Shown in pieces: positions 6,815 through 14,356 of a stretch of DNA of 18,875 nucleotides. A program made the position numbers and the translations under genes. Numbering within the stretch: the first letter of the stretch is position 1; each line of letters opens with the position of its first letter. The notes below the pieces were generated by a model. It worked only from the letters and a program-made list of their open reading frames with translations. It was not told where the DNA came from and did not search any database. This stretch comes from JBFMCT01 sp046565765 (GTDB lineage Bacteria > Actinomycetota > Acidimicrobiia > Acidimicrobiales > AC-14): positions 1 through 18,875 of the forward strand of contig JBKHXX010000015.1 in the NCBI GenBank assembly GCA_046565765.1. The letters run 5' to 3'.

Positions 6815-7924
6815 TCAGCCGGCGGCGTCCCGCACCGCCCGCACGACCTCGGCGTCGCGCGGGAGGCGGTCCAGGTCGGCCACCCGTCGCCGCTGGCCGG
6901 CGACGATCGCACGCTGGAGGTCGGGGTCGCCCGCCACCCGGGCCACCACCTCGGCCACGGTCGGCGGGTCGAGCGTCTCGACCAGGACGCCCGAGCCGTC
7001 GAGCGTCTCCCCCACGGCCCCGCCGGCGTAGGCGACCACCGGCCTGCCCTTGCGCATGGCCTCGATCAGGGGCAGGCCGAACCCCTCGTGCTCCGACAGC
7101 GAGAGGAACACGTCGGCCTCCTGGTAGTGGGCGGCCAGGCTGCCCTCGGAGACCGAGCCGGTGAACACCACCTGCTCGGCCCCCAGCTGCTCGCGCAGGC
7201 GGAAGATGGCCCGCATGTAGTCCTCCGGCCCCCACGCCCCCACCACGAACAGGCGGGCCCCCGGGTCGACCGCCCCCCGCAGGGCGGCGAACGCCCGCAG
7301 CAGGTGGAGGTGGCCCTTGTGGGGGACGACCCGGCCCACGGCCAGCACGTCGATCCCCCGCTTGGTGCGCCGCAGCCAGCCGGCATGGTCGGGGTTGGGC
7401 TCGGCGTCCACGGTGGGCGGGAGGTAGGGTGGCACGACCCGCACGTCGTCGACGCCCAGCTCCCGCAGCTCGTCGGCCGAGTACTCGGAGTTGGCCATGG
7501 CCACCCGCACGTGGGGGGCCAGCACCTTCAGCTCCTCCCGGCCCCACCGGAGGTTGAGGGCGGCCGCCGGCACGTACGGCTCGAAGAAGCGGGCCGGTGT
7601 CACGTTGTGGTAGTAGACGACCTTTCGCTCCGGCCGCCCGGCCAGCATCTCCACCACCCCGTGGGACCCGGTCGAGGCCTGGTAGACGAGCACGTTGCCG
7701 CCCGCACGGGCGGAGCGGAGGCCGGGGTAGGCGTCGGGCGGCGAGGCGGTCCGGAAGAACTCCCCGTGCATCTCCTCGGCGTAGACGGCCCCCTTGATGC
7801 CGGCCTCGGCCAGCGCCCGCCGCATCTCCAGCGTGTGGGTGCCGACTGCGTCCCGCCACCCCAGGCTGGGCAGGAACTGGTGGACCTCGAAGCCGGCCCG
7901 GCGGCCTCGGCGGGGGCCGATCAT
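6815..7924 (-). CDS. glycosyltransferase, GT4 family (GT-B fold)
   Basis: A 369-residue cytoplasmic GT-B glycosyltransferase expected to transfer a sugar from a nucleotide-activated donor to a growing glycan. The C-terminal donor-binding half shows VLAVGRVVPHKGHLHLL (about 193-209, with R198 and K203 at the usual phosphate-contacting positions) and E280-GFGLPLI-E288, the classic E-x7-E motif, followed by GRPVVAYAGGAVGE. The acceptor-side half begins FEVHQFLPSLGWRDAVGTHT. The ATG at 7924 overlaps the stop of the upstream glycosyltransferase in an ATGA, so the two are translationally coupled and almost certainly in one operon. Donor and acceptor sugars cannot be told from sequence. The longer open frame upstream is the other gene read in the wrong frame. 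Confidence 0.9.
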   Translation of the reverse strand: MIGPRRGRRAGFEVHQFLPSLGWRDAVGTHTLEMRRALAEAGIKGAVYAEEMHGEFFRTASPPDAYPGLRSARAGGNVLVYQASTGSHGVVEMLAGRPERKVVYYHNVTPARFFEPYVPAAALNLRWGREELKVLAPHVRVAMANSEYSADELRELGVDDVRVVPPYLPPTVDAEPNPDHAGWLRRTKRGIDVLAVGRVVPHKGHLHLLRAFAALRGAVDPGARLFVVGAWGPEDYMRAIFRLREQLGAEQVVFTGSVSEGSLAAHYQEADVFLSLSEHEGFGLPLIEAMRKGRPVVAYAGGAVGETLDGSGVLVETLDPPTVAEVVARVAGDPDLQRAIVAGQRRRVADLDRLPRDAEVVRAVRDAAG

Positions 7925-9129
7925 GCCGTCGCCGGCTGCAACCACGCCGACGTGGCCGCGTCGAACCGCCCGAGCACGGCCTCCCACGAGTACGTCTCCC
8001 GCACGTAGGCCCGGCCGTTGCGGCCAAGGGTGTCGCCCAGGCCGCGGTCGGCCAGCAGCCGGTCGACCACCGCCTCGAACTCGGCGTAGCTGGAGAACCA
8101 CAGCCCCCCGTTGGCCCGCTCGCAGTGGTCGCGGGTGACCGCTCCCATCCCGTGGGAGAGCACCGGCCGCTCGGCCAGCCAGGCCTGCATCATCACGATC
8201 GAGAGCGACTCGTTCACGCTCGGCTGGCAGAAGATCGTGCACGCCCGGTACATGGCGTCGCGCTGGGTCCAGTCGGGCTTGAGGTCGACGACGTCGGGCC
8301 GGCGCGGGAGCTGCACGTCCCCCGAACCGGCCTGGGCCAGGCGGAGGTCGCCGCCCCGCATCTGCTTGTATCGGACGAAGTACTCGACCAGCAGGGGGAT
8401 GTTCTTGCCGCCCTCGCGCCGGCCCACCGACAGGATGAAGGGGACGTCGCCCAAGCCGTGGCGGGCCCGGAAGGCGGCCGGGTCCCCGGGCGGGTCGGGC
8501 TCGAAGCCCAGGCCAACGATCGTCCACCGGTCGATCCCCCCCGCCAGCTCACGTCCCAGGGCGGCCTCGGGGTGGGCGTTGAACAGCACGCCCCTGGCCC
8601 CCCGGAGCATGTCGGCGACGATGCCGAGGTGGGCGTAGGGCTCGTCGTGGAGGCAGGGGATGACCAGCGAGCGCTCCGGCCGCGCCTCCCAGGCGAAGTA
8701 GGTGGTGCCGAACAGGTAGGGCATGGCCAGGACGGCGTCGTAGCGGTCGCCGGAGGCGCGCAGGTCGTCCTCCATGGCCGACGAGGCCACGCCGTGGCGC
8801 ATCCACAACCGCTCCTCGTCGCGGCTGAGGGGGTAGCCCAGGGTGATGGCCCGCTCCAGCTCGCCGTGGATCCCCTTGTCCCGGCGGTCGACCGGGTAGC
8901 GGCGGATGGTGAGGTCGCCGTCCCGCTCCACCCCCGCGGGGAGGGTGTTGGCCCACGTGTAGTGGTCGGCCGCGCAGGTGGTGAGGACGTCCACCCCGTG
9001 ACCGGCGCCGGCCAGCCTCTCGGCCAGCTGGCGCCCGTGCATCTCGGCCCCGCCCAGGATGTTGCGCCCGTACCGGGGCACGACCATGGCCAGCCGCAAG
9101 GGCGTGGCGGCCCTAGCGAATCGCGACAA
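7921..9129 (-). CDS. glycosyltransferase, GT4-like, with E-x7-Q instead of E-x7-E
   Basis: A 402-residue GT-B glycosyltransferase of the same operon. The N-terminal Rossmann half starts RLAMVVPRYGRNILGGAEMHGRQLAERL (12-39), with the glycine-rich GGAE acceptor-side loop typical of GT4. The C-terminal half contains FILSVGRREGGKNIPLLVEYF (231-251, with R237 and K242) and NESLSIVMMQAWLAERPVL (306-324). In the last motif the first glutamate of E-x7-E is E307, but the second position is Q315. The gene starts at a TTG (9129) with AGGA eight nt upstream, overlapping the upstream methyltransferase by 17 bp; a second TTG at 9099 and an ATG at 9087 would cut into the first strand. The stop overlaps the next start in an ATGA. 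The glutamine may be a subfamily trait or affect donor specificity; the rest of the fold looks intact. Confidence 0.87.
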   Translation of the reverse strand: MSRFARAATPLRLAMVVPRYGRNILGGAEMHGRQLAERLAGAGHGVDVLTTCAADHYTWANTLPAGVERDGDLTIRRYPVDRRDKGIHGELERAITLGYPLSRDEERLWMRHGVASSAMEDDLRASGDRYDAVLAMPYLFGTTYFAWEARPERSLVIPCLHDEPYAHLGIVADMLRGARGVLFNAHPEAALGRELAGGIDRWTIVGLGFEPDPPGDPAAFRARHGLGDVPFILSVGRREGGKNIPLLVEYFVRYKQMRGGDLRLAQAGSGDVQLPRRPDVVDLKPDWTQRDAMYRACTIFCQPSVNESLSIVMMQAWLAERPVLSHGMGAVTRDHCERANGGLWFSSYAEFEAVVDRLLADRGLGDTLGRNGRAYVRETYSWEAVLGRFDAATSAWLQPATA

Positions 9130-10429
9130 CGGCGAAGTCCTGGGGGCCGAAGAGGATGTCGTCGATGCGGCGGAAGTTCTCCTCGAGGCTGGTGACCAGC
9201 TCGTCCAGAGCGCCGTCGCCGCCCACCGGCGCAGGGAGCTTCTCGGGGCGGAAGTCGGGCGGCACGGGCGACACGTACTCCACCTTCACCGAGCTGAACC
9301 CGGCCATCTCGGCCAGGAACTCCAGGGTGAGAGGATGGAGGGGCCGCAGGTGGCCCAGGTCGACGTAGAAGGCGTGGGCGAACACGAACAGGCTCTCGGG
9401 GTTGATGGTCTCGACAACGAACGGCGCCCCCACCGCAACCGCCCGGTTGGCCAGCTCGAAGAACCCCGGTACGTCGGCCGGGGCCAGGTGCTCGACCATC
9501 TGAGAGCAGAAGATCCCCCCCAGCGACCCCTCCTCGACCGAGGCGAGGTGCTCGAGCGAGTCCGCCTCCACCACTTCCAAGCCCTGCTGGCGGCAGGTCT
9601 CGACCATGTCGGGGTGGCGGTCCAGGCCGTAGCAGGGCACGCCCGCCTCCCGCAGCAGCCCCAGGAACTCCCCCCGGCCGCAGCCGATGTCGACCACCGG
9701 CAGGGTGGCGCCCCGGAAGAGGTCGACGTAAGCGGCCTGGCGGTCGGCGATGGCCTGGGGGTCGCCCCGGAAGCGGTTCTCGAACTCCAGGTAGTCGAAG
9801 CTGCGCTCCGCCCTGAAGCTGTAGCCGGCCGAGCCCGCCTCCGCCGCCGCGGCGACTGCGGCCGCCCCGCCCGCGGTGGCCGGCGCCCCGGCGGCAGTTC
9901 CTTCCAGCCGGTTGCGCAGGTCGCGCACGGCGTTGTCGAGGCGCTTGAGGTGCTCACCGATGCGCTGGCCCTCGACCGACTCCCGCCACACCTCGTTGAA
10001 CGCCACCCGGTCCTCGAGCTGGGCGAGGTGCTCTTCGAGGACGTTGGCCCGCTCGTTGACCAGCCCGATGGCCCGCACCGACGTGTCCGCGAAGCGGCTG
10101 AGCTGGGAGAGGATGCCGTTCATGTACCAGGTGAGCCCCGAGCGGATGGCCCGCCGGGCCCCGGAGACGAGGGGCGCCACCAGCGGCTTCTGGGACGCGG
10201 TGGTGACCAGGGCGGTGAAGTGGGACGACCGCGACAGGTCGCCCAGGGCCGAGTTGACGGCCTTGTTGTCCGCTTCCCTGCCGACCCGGCGGCCACCGCC
10301 GTCCGCCGCCGACGGCACGTCCAGCTCCACCAGCACCTCCGGCGGGTAGAGGCCGGCGGCGCGCTTGCGCTCGACCTCGGCCTCGACCTCGGCCATCAGG
10401 GCCTTGACGTCCACACCCTCAGGGGTCAC
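9113..10429 (-). CDS. SAM-dependent methyltransferase with N-terminal coiled coil (polysaccharide-associated)
   Basis: A 438-residue protein with two parts. Residues 1-175 are helical with heptad-like stretches (MAEVEAEVERKR at 12-23; about 105-175 with LEEHLAQLEDRV and LKRLDNAVRDLRNRL), followed by an Ala/Gly-rich linker (178-202). Residues 208-438 are a class I methyltransferase domain with motif I VVDIGCGRGEFL (245-256), an acidic GLD at 268-270, EADSLEHL (288-295), and the segment FYVDLGHLRPLHPLTLEFL (354-372), typical of methyltransferases in O-antigen and capsule loci. It is the first gene of the methyltransferase-GT-GT group. It starts at GTG (10429) with TAAGGT nine nt upstream. A terminal-methylation or chain-capping role is inferred from context; the acceptor is unknown. 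Confidence 0.85.
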   Translation of the reverse strand: MTPEGVDVKALMAEVEAEVERKRAAGLYPPEVLVELDVPSAADGGGRRVGREADNKAVNSALGDLSRSSHFTALVTTASQKPLVAPLVSGARRAIRSGLTWYMNGILSQLSRFADTSVRAIGLVNERANVLEEHLAQLEDRVAFNEVWRESVEGQRIGEHLKRLDNAVRDLRNRLEGTAAGAPATAGGAAAVAAAAEAGSAGYSFRAERSFDYLEFENRFRGDPQAIADRQAAYVDLFRGATLPVVDIGCGRGEFLGLLREAGVPCYGLDRHPDMVETCRQQGLEVVEADSLEHLASVEEGSLGGIFCSQMVEHLAPADVPGFFELANRAVAVGAPFVVETINPESLFVFAHAFYVDLGHLRPLHPLTLEFLAEMAGFSSVKVEYVSPVPPDFRPEKLPAPVGGDGALDELVTSLEENFRRIDDILFGPQDFAVVAIR

Positions 10430-10438
10430 GGGACGGCA

Positions 10439-10444
10439 ACCTTA
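10439..10444 (-). promoter_or_regulatory. candidate -10 box just upstream of the methyltransferase GTG
   Basis: TAAGGT (minus strand, 10444-10439) is a TANNNT hexamer nine bases before the GTG at 10429, which predicts a transcript with almost no leader. AAGG in the same place could instead act as a distant ribosome site, 10 nt from the start. Confidence 0.35.
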
Positions 10445-10488
10445 GGACACCACATCAGCCCGCCGGGCGGAGCGGAGGGTCGGTGGTC

Positions 10489-10494
10489 TAGCGT
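10489..10494 (+). promoter_or_regulatory. candidate -10 box preceding a 14-codon leader frame
   Basis: TAGCGT at 10489-10494 lies seven bases before the ATG at 10502. That ATG opens a 14-codon frame ending in TGA at 10546, only seven bases before the ATG of the sensor phosphatase at 10554. The phosphatase ATG has no Shine-Dalgarno in front of it, so a leaderless leader peptide with translational reinitiation is plausible but unproven. Confidence 0.35.
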
Positions 10495-10501
10495 GCCTCG
10501 C

Positions 10502-10546
10502 ATGACGCGGAGCCACGCCGGCCACCAGTCCTTCGTCCTCCGCTGA
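10502..10546 (+). CDS. possible 14-residue leader peptide upstream of the sensor phosphatase
   Basis: ATG to TGA encodes MTRSHAGHQSFVLR, ending seven bases before the next gene's ATG. Support is positional only: a TANNNT box seven bases upstream of its ATG, and the absence of a ribosome site for the downstream gene. It may be chance; composition gives no help at this length. Confidence 0.25.
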   Translation: MTRSHAGHQSFVLR

Positions 10547-10553
10547 TCCCCGC

Positions 10554-12155
10554 ATGACACTGCGCCGGCGGGTGCAGTTGCTGTTCGTGCCGTTCGTGCT
10601 GCTGGTGTTCGTCGACTTCGGGCTCGACCGCTACATGGTCGAGCGCCGGGACGACGCCCGGCGCGTGGTGGTCGGCCGCCTGGGGCCGGCGCGTCTGGCC
10701 GTCACCGAGCTGATGAGCGCCCTCGTCGACCAGGAGACCGGGCAGCGGGGCTACATCATCACCGGCCAGGACCGGTTCCTGGAGCCCTACCGCACGGGCG
10801 GGGCCCGCGCCGACGAGCTGCTCGCCGAGCTGGAGCGGCTCCTCGCCGGCGACGCCGACCTGGCGGCCGCGCTGTCGCGGGTTCGCAACCGCGTCACCGC
10901 CTGGCGACAGCTCGGCGCCGAGTTCGAGATCGAGGAGAAGCGGGCCGGCCGGGACGCCGAGGCCGTCGCCCTGGTCGCCACCGGCACGGCCATGGAGCTG
11001 TTCAACCGGGCCCGTACCGAGGTGACCGACCTCCATACGGCCGTGCGGGCGGCCCTGGCCGAGGAGGAGGAACGGCTCGACGACGTCCAGTCCCGGCTGA
11101 CGACCGTCCGGGAGCTCAGCCTGGTGGTGGTCCTCGGGTTCGTGGTGGTGTCGGGGGTGCTGCTCGTGCGGTGGATCGCGACGCCGCTGGCACGGCTGGC
11201 GGCCTCGGTCCGGACGGTGGCGGCCGGCGACCTCGACCACCCCATCGCCCGGACCGGGCCGGCCGACCTGGCCGCCCTCGGCCGCGACATCGACGGCATG
11301 CGCGAGCGCATCCTGGCGGAGATCGACGACGCGACACGCGCCCGCGCCGCCCTGGCTCGGCGCGGGATGGTCGTGCTGACCCTGCGGGACGAGCTCGCCC
11401 CCGCCCGTCTCGACCTCCCGCCCGGGATGGCCATGGCGTCGCGGTTCCAGCCCGCCGAGGGGGTGGTCGCCGCGGACTGGTTCGACTCGGTACGCCTCCC
11501 CGACGACCGCCTCGTCCTGGCGCTGGTCGACGTGGCCGGCCACGGCGCCGACTCGGCCGTCTTCGCCCTGAGGACCAAGGAGTTGGCGATGGCCGCCATC
11601 CGCAGCGGGCTGGGCCCGGCCGAGTCGCTGCGGTGGTTGGCCCGCCAGCTGGGCCCGACCGACGAGCAGTTCCTCACCGGGGTGGTGCTGGAGGTGGACG
11701 GCACCGGGGAGCGGCTCCGCTACGCCAGCGCCGGCCACTGCCCCGTCCTGCTCCGGCGTGGCGGAACCGTGCTCGCCCTTCCCCCCACCGGGCCGCTGCT
11801 GGGGCCGCTGCCCGGCGACTGGGAGGAGGCCACCGCGCCGCTGGAGGCAGGCAGCCTCGTCGTCGCCTATTCGGACGGGCTGGTCGAGAGCCGCGCTCGC
11901 GGCACCGAGTGGGGCGTCGAGGGCCTGATGGGCCTGGTGGCCGCCCACACCGGTGAGGGGCTCGACGGGCTCGCCGACGTGTGCATGCAGGAGGTGGCCC
12001 GGCGCAACGCGGGCCAGGCCCGCGACGACATGACGCTCGTGCTCATCGCCACCGTGGCACCGCCCCCCGGCGGCGCCGCCGACGCCCGGTCCGCACCGGG
12101 GGCTGAGGCTCGGTCAGGGGCGCAGGACCACGTCGGCGGAGGCGACGAGCGCTGA
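10554..12155 (+). CDS. membrane sensor phosphatase, CHASE3-HAMP-SpoIIE (PP2C-type)
   Basis: A 533-residue membrane protein. TM1 lies at about 8-24. An extracytoplasmic helical domain (about 30-185) carries LVDQETGQRGYIITGQDRFLEPY (57-79), the hallmark of CHASE3. TM2 lies at about 187-205, HAMP at about 206-260, and a C-terminal SpoIIE/PP2C-like serine phosphatase at about 290-502. Metal-binding acidic residues are in place: D308 and D311 in ADWFD, D326 in VDVAGHG, D441 in SDG, and D491/D492 in DDMT, with SAGHC at 392-396. The usual GGDW(Y/F)D appears as AADWFD. Such RsbU/SpoIIE phosphatases typically dephosphorylate anti-anti-sigma proteins and so control a stress sigma factor. No STAS or anti-sigma partner is in the window. 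Its 3' end overlaps the convergent solute-binding lipoprotein gene by 42 bp. Confidence 0.92.
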   Translation: MTLRRRVQLLFVPFVLLVFVDFGLDRYMVERRDDARRVVVGRLGPARLAVTELMSALVDQETGQRGYIITGQDRFLEPYRTGGARADELLAELERLLAGDADLAAALSRVRNRVTAWRQLGAEFEIEEKRAGRDAEAVALVATGTAMELFNRARTEVTDLHTAVRAALAEEEERLDDVQSRLTTVRELSLVVVLGFVVVSGVLLVRWIATPLARLAASVRTVAAGDLDHPIARTGPADLAALGRDIDGMRERILAEIDDATRARAALARRGMVVLTLRDELAPARLDLPPGMAMASRFQPAEGVVAADWFDSVRLPDDRLVLALVDVAGHGADSAVFALRTKELAMAAIRSGLGPAESLRWLARQLGPTDEQFLTGVVLEVDGTGERLRYASAGHCPVLLRRGGTVLALPPTGPLLGPLPGDWEEATAPLEAGSLVVAYSDGLVESRARGTEWGVEGLMGLVAAHTGEGLDGLADVCMQEVARRNAGQARDDMTLVLIATVAPPPGGAADARSAPGAEARSGAQDHVGGGDER

Positions 12156-13100
12156 CGGCACCTCGATCCCCATGCGGGCCGCCACTCTCAGGTCGAGGAT
12201 GAAGCGGAACCGGGCAGGGTCCTCCACCGGCACCGCCGACGTGGGCGCGCCTTCGAGGAGGCGGACCGCCTGGCGGGCCATCTGGCGGTAGAGCTCACGC
12301 ACGTCCGGCTCCAGCACGGCCAGGGCAAAATCGGCGGCGGTGTTGGTGACCGCCGGCAGGCCGGCGGCCGCGGCGGCGTCACGGATGGCGGCGAAGTTGC
12401 GGGCGCTGGTCGGCGCGTTGGCGATCATCACGACGGCCGCCCCCTCGGCGCGGAGGTCGTCGAACGCGGGTGCGATGTCTGCGGCGGTCGCGAACGCCCG
12501 GTCGACGAGGTCGATGCGGAGCTGCCGAGCGGCTTCCAGCGTGCCCGCCCGGACGGGCACGGCCGACGGGTCCTCGGAGGGGTACAGGAAGCCGATCCGG
12601 CCCGCCCCCGGCACCAACCGCCGCGCCAGCTCGAGGGTGCGGTCGGCCGGCACGCGGAACGTCGCCCCCGTGAGCCGGCCTTCGGGCGCTCGCTCGTCGC
12701 GGAGCAGGCCGGTGGCGGTGGGGTCGTTGGAGAGGAACAGCACGTTGGTGTCGGGGGCGCCTCGGGCGGCGGCCATGGCGCCGCTGCTGGAGAGGGCGAC
12801 GACCAGGTCCAGCGGGCCCCGGGCCCAGTCTCGCACGACGGCCTCGGCCTCGGCCGGGTCGGCGTGGACCTCGTCGAGGTCGCGGCCCAGCAGCCGTAGG
12901 TTTCTCCCCTCCACGAGCCCGGCCCGGCGGAGCTCGTCCAAGAAGGCCGCCTGGTTCTCCGCCCCCTCGAGCGAACGCACGGCGCGCAGGATGCCGATGG
13001 TCCGTTCGGCCCGCTCCTGGCCGGGCGCGTCCTCACCGCACGCCGTGGCCAGCCCGCCGGCGAGGATCGCCACCGCCCACGCGACCAGGTACCGGCGCAC
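12114..13100 (-). CDS. orphan ABC-type solute-binding lipoprotein (COG2984/TrpX-like)
   Basis: A 328-residue exported lipoprotein with an N-terminal signal MRRYLVAWAVAILAGGLATAC whose C21 is the lipidation cysteine (lipobox LATAC). The mature part follows the ABC_sub_bind family pattern: TIGILRAVRSLEGAENQAAFLDELRRAGLVEGRNL, LDLVVALSSSGAMAAARG, VLFLSNDPTATGLL, GRIGFLYPSEDPS, AAVVMIANAPTSAR and a C-terminal VARMGIEVPSALVASADVV. The family comprises periplasmic-binding-fold proteins usually encoded with a permease and an ATPase for amino acids or related small ligands. Neither partner is next to it; the nearest ABC genes are a polysaccharide exporter. Convergent overlap with the CHASE3 phosphatase suggests it could instead deliver a signal to that sensor; that is inference. 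The GTG start has no Shine-Dalgarno, but TAACTT sits six bases upstream, as in leaderless genes. Confidence 0.88.
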   Translation of the reverse strand: MRRYLVAWAVAILAGGLATACGEDAPGQERAERTIGILRAVRSLEGAENQAAFLDELRRAGLVEGRNLRLLGRDLDEVHADPAEAEAVVRDWARGPLDLVVALSSSGAMAAARGAPDTNVLFLSNDPTATGLLRDERAPEGRLTGATFRVPADRTLELARRLVPGAGRIGFLYPSEDPSAVPVRAGTLEAARQLRIDLVDRAFATAADIAPAFDDLRAEGAAVVMIANAPTSARNFAAIRDAAAAAGLPAVTNTAADFALAVLEPDVRELYRQMARQAVRLLEGAPTSAVPVEDPARFRFILDLRVAARMGIEVPSALVASADVVLRP

Positions 13101-13106
13101 GGGAGG

Positions 13107-13128
13107 AAGTTAGGCGGCGGCGCCGCCG
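13107..13128 (-). promoter_or_regulatory. candidate leaderless promoter and GC palindrome for the lipoprotein gene
   Basis: On the minus strand TAACTT (13112-13107) lies six bases before the GTG at 13100. Immediately upstream is the perfect 14-bp palindrome CGGCGGCGCCGCCG (13115-13128), which could be an operator over the -35 region or the stem of a terminator for the exporter genes that end at 13155. The whole gap is only 54 bp. Confidence 0.4.
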
Positions 13129-13154
13129 TCGGCCAAGGGAGCCGAAGGGACCCC

Positions 13155-14351
13155 CTACGACTCGTCGCCGCCGACCGGGCCGACCTCGATCCTGGGGTCG
13201 AGGTGGAGCACGCCGCTGTCCACCGACAGGCTGAACACCTTGAACGAGACCTGGCGCTCCAACCACACGTACTGGATCGTCTCGTCGCGGGAGTGGACGG
13301 CCACGGTGACGAAGTACTGGCCCTCCACCATCGGGATGGGCCCGAAGTCGAACCGCACCCGCCGGCGGCCGGTGAACGTGCCCAGGGGCACGTCCCGCAT
13401 GGCCGTGTTGGTGCCGTAGACCAGGCTGTCGAGGTGGTTGTAGATGGCCACCCCCACCACCGGGTCGTCGACCGGCTCGCGGGCCTCGATGACCATCTCG
13501 AAGCCCAGCCGCTCCCCCGACTCGAACCGCTGCTTCTCCCTGCCCTCGCCGTCGGTGACCTTCATCTGGGGGATCGAGACCTGGCCGGTGCCCCGCACGT
13601 CCTCGGGCTCGTCGACCTGGGCCGCGTAGCGCTCCCGGAAGGCCCGGGTGGCCTCCTGGGGCTTGCCGTCGACCACGATCTCGCCCTTGTCGAGCATGAT
13701 CACCCGGTCGCACAGCTGGCGCACCACGTCGATCCCGTGGGTGACGAGCACGATCGTGCGCCCGTCGCGCTGGAACTCCTTGATGCGCTTCATGCACTTG
13801 CGCTGGAAGGGCTCGTCGCCCACCGCCAGCACCTCGTCGATGAGCAGCAGCTCGGGGTCGACGTGGACGGCCACCGCGAACGCCAACCGCACGTACATGC
13901 CCGACGAGTAGAACTTGACCTGGTTGTCGATGAACTTCTCGATGCCCGAGAAGTCGACGATGGCGTCGAAGTACCTGTCGGTCTGGCGGCGGGAGAGGCC
14001 CAGGATGCTGGCGTTCATGTAGACGTTCTCCCGGCCCGTCAGGTCGGGGTGGAACCCCGCCCCCAGCTCGAGCAGGGCGGCCATGCGGCCCCGCCGCTCC
14101 ACGTAGCCCGACGTGGGGGTGAGGATGCCGGCCACCACCTTGAGCAGCGTGGACTTCCCCGAACCGTTGGCCCCGATGAGGCCCAGGGTGTTCGACTCGT
14201 CGAGGTCGAAGGCCACGTTGCGGAGGGCCCAGAAGTCCTCGTTCGACGACCCCTTGGCCCGGTTGACCAGCCGCTCCTTGAGCGACTTGTCGTGGTGCAG
14301 GTTGAACCGCTTGGAGACGTCGACCACGCGGACGATCGGCGACGGGGCCAC
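13155..14351 (-). CDS. wzt: polysaccharide ABC exporter, ATPase subunit (Wzt/TagH-like)
   Basis: A 398-residue nucleotide-binding subunit that powers export of a lipid-linked polysaccharide. The NBD (about 6-245) shows Walker A GANGSGKST (60-68), a Q-loop region replaced by the LLELGAGFHPDLTGRENVY segment (93-111) typical of O-antigen/teichoic acid exporters, signature YSSGM (148-152), Walker B ELLLIDE (167-173), and switch histidine H205. A C-terminal extension (about 255-398, with SFKVFSLSVDSGVLHLDPRIEVG near the end) is the size and beta-rich type of the Wzt carbohydrate-binding domain that recognises the glycan's non-reducing end. The GTG at 14351 follows the permease stop by 5 bp, with AGGCGGC in front. 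The frame stays open far upstream, through the permease gene, but that part is not coding. The symbol denotes family, not proven glycan. Confidence 0.92.
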   Translation of the reverse strand: MAPSPIVRVVDVSKRFNLHHDKSLKERLVNRAKGSSNEDFWALRNVAFDLDESNTLGLIGANGSGKSTLLKVVAGILTPTSGYVERRGRMAALLELGAGFHPDLTGRENVYMNASILGLSRRQTDRYFDAIVDFSGIEKFIDNQVKFYSSGMYVRLAFAVAVHVDPELLLIDEVLAVGDEPFQRKCMKRIKEFQRDGRTIVLVTHGIDVVRQLCDRVIMLDKGEIVVDGKPQEATRAFRERYAAQVDEPEDVRGTGQVSIPQMKVTDGEGREKQRFESGERLGFEMVIEAREPVDDPVVGVAIYNHLDSLVYGTNTAMRDVPLGTFTGRRRVRFDFGPIPMVEGQYFVTVAVHSRDETIQYVWLERQVSFKVFSLSVDSGVLHLDPRIEVGPVGGDES

Positions 14352-14356
14352 GCCGC

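Noticed and set aside
8125..9195. Long plus-strand open frame opposite the second glycosyltransferase
   Set aside because: It is antisense to a gene with clear GT4 motifs, and its composition is typical of a shadow frame.
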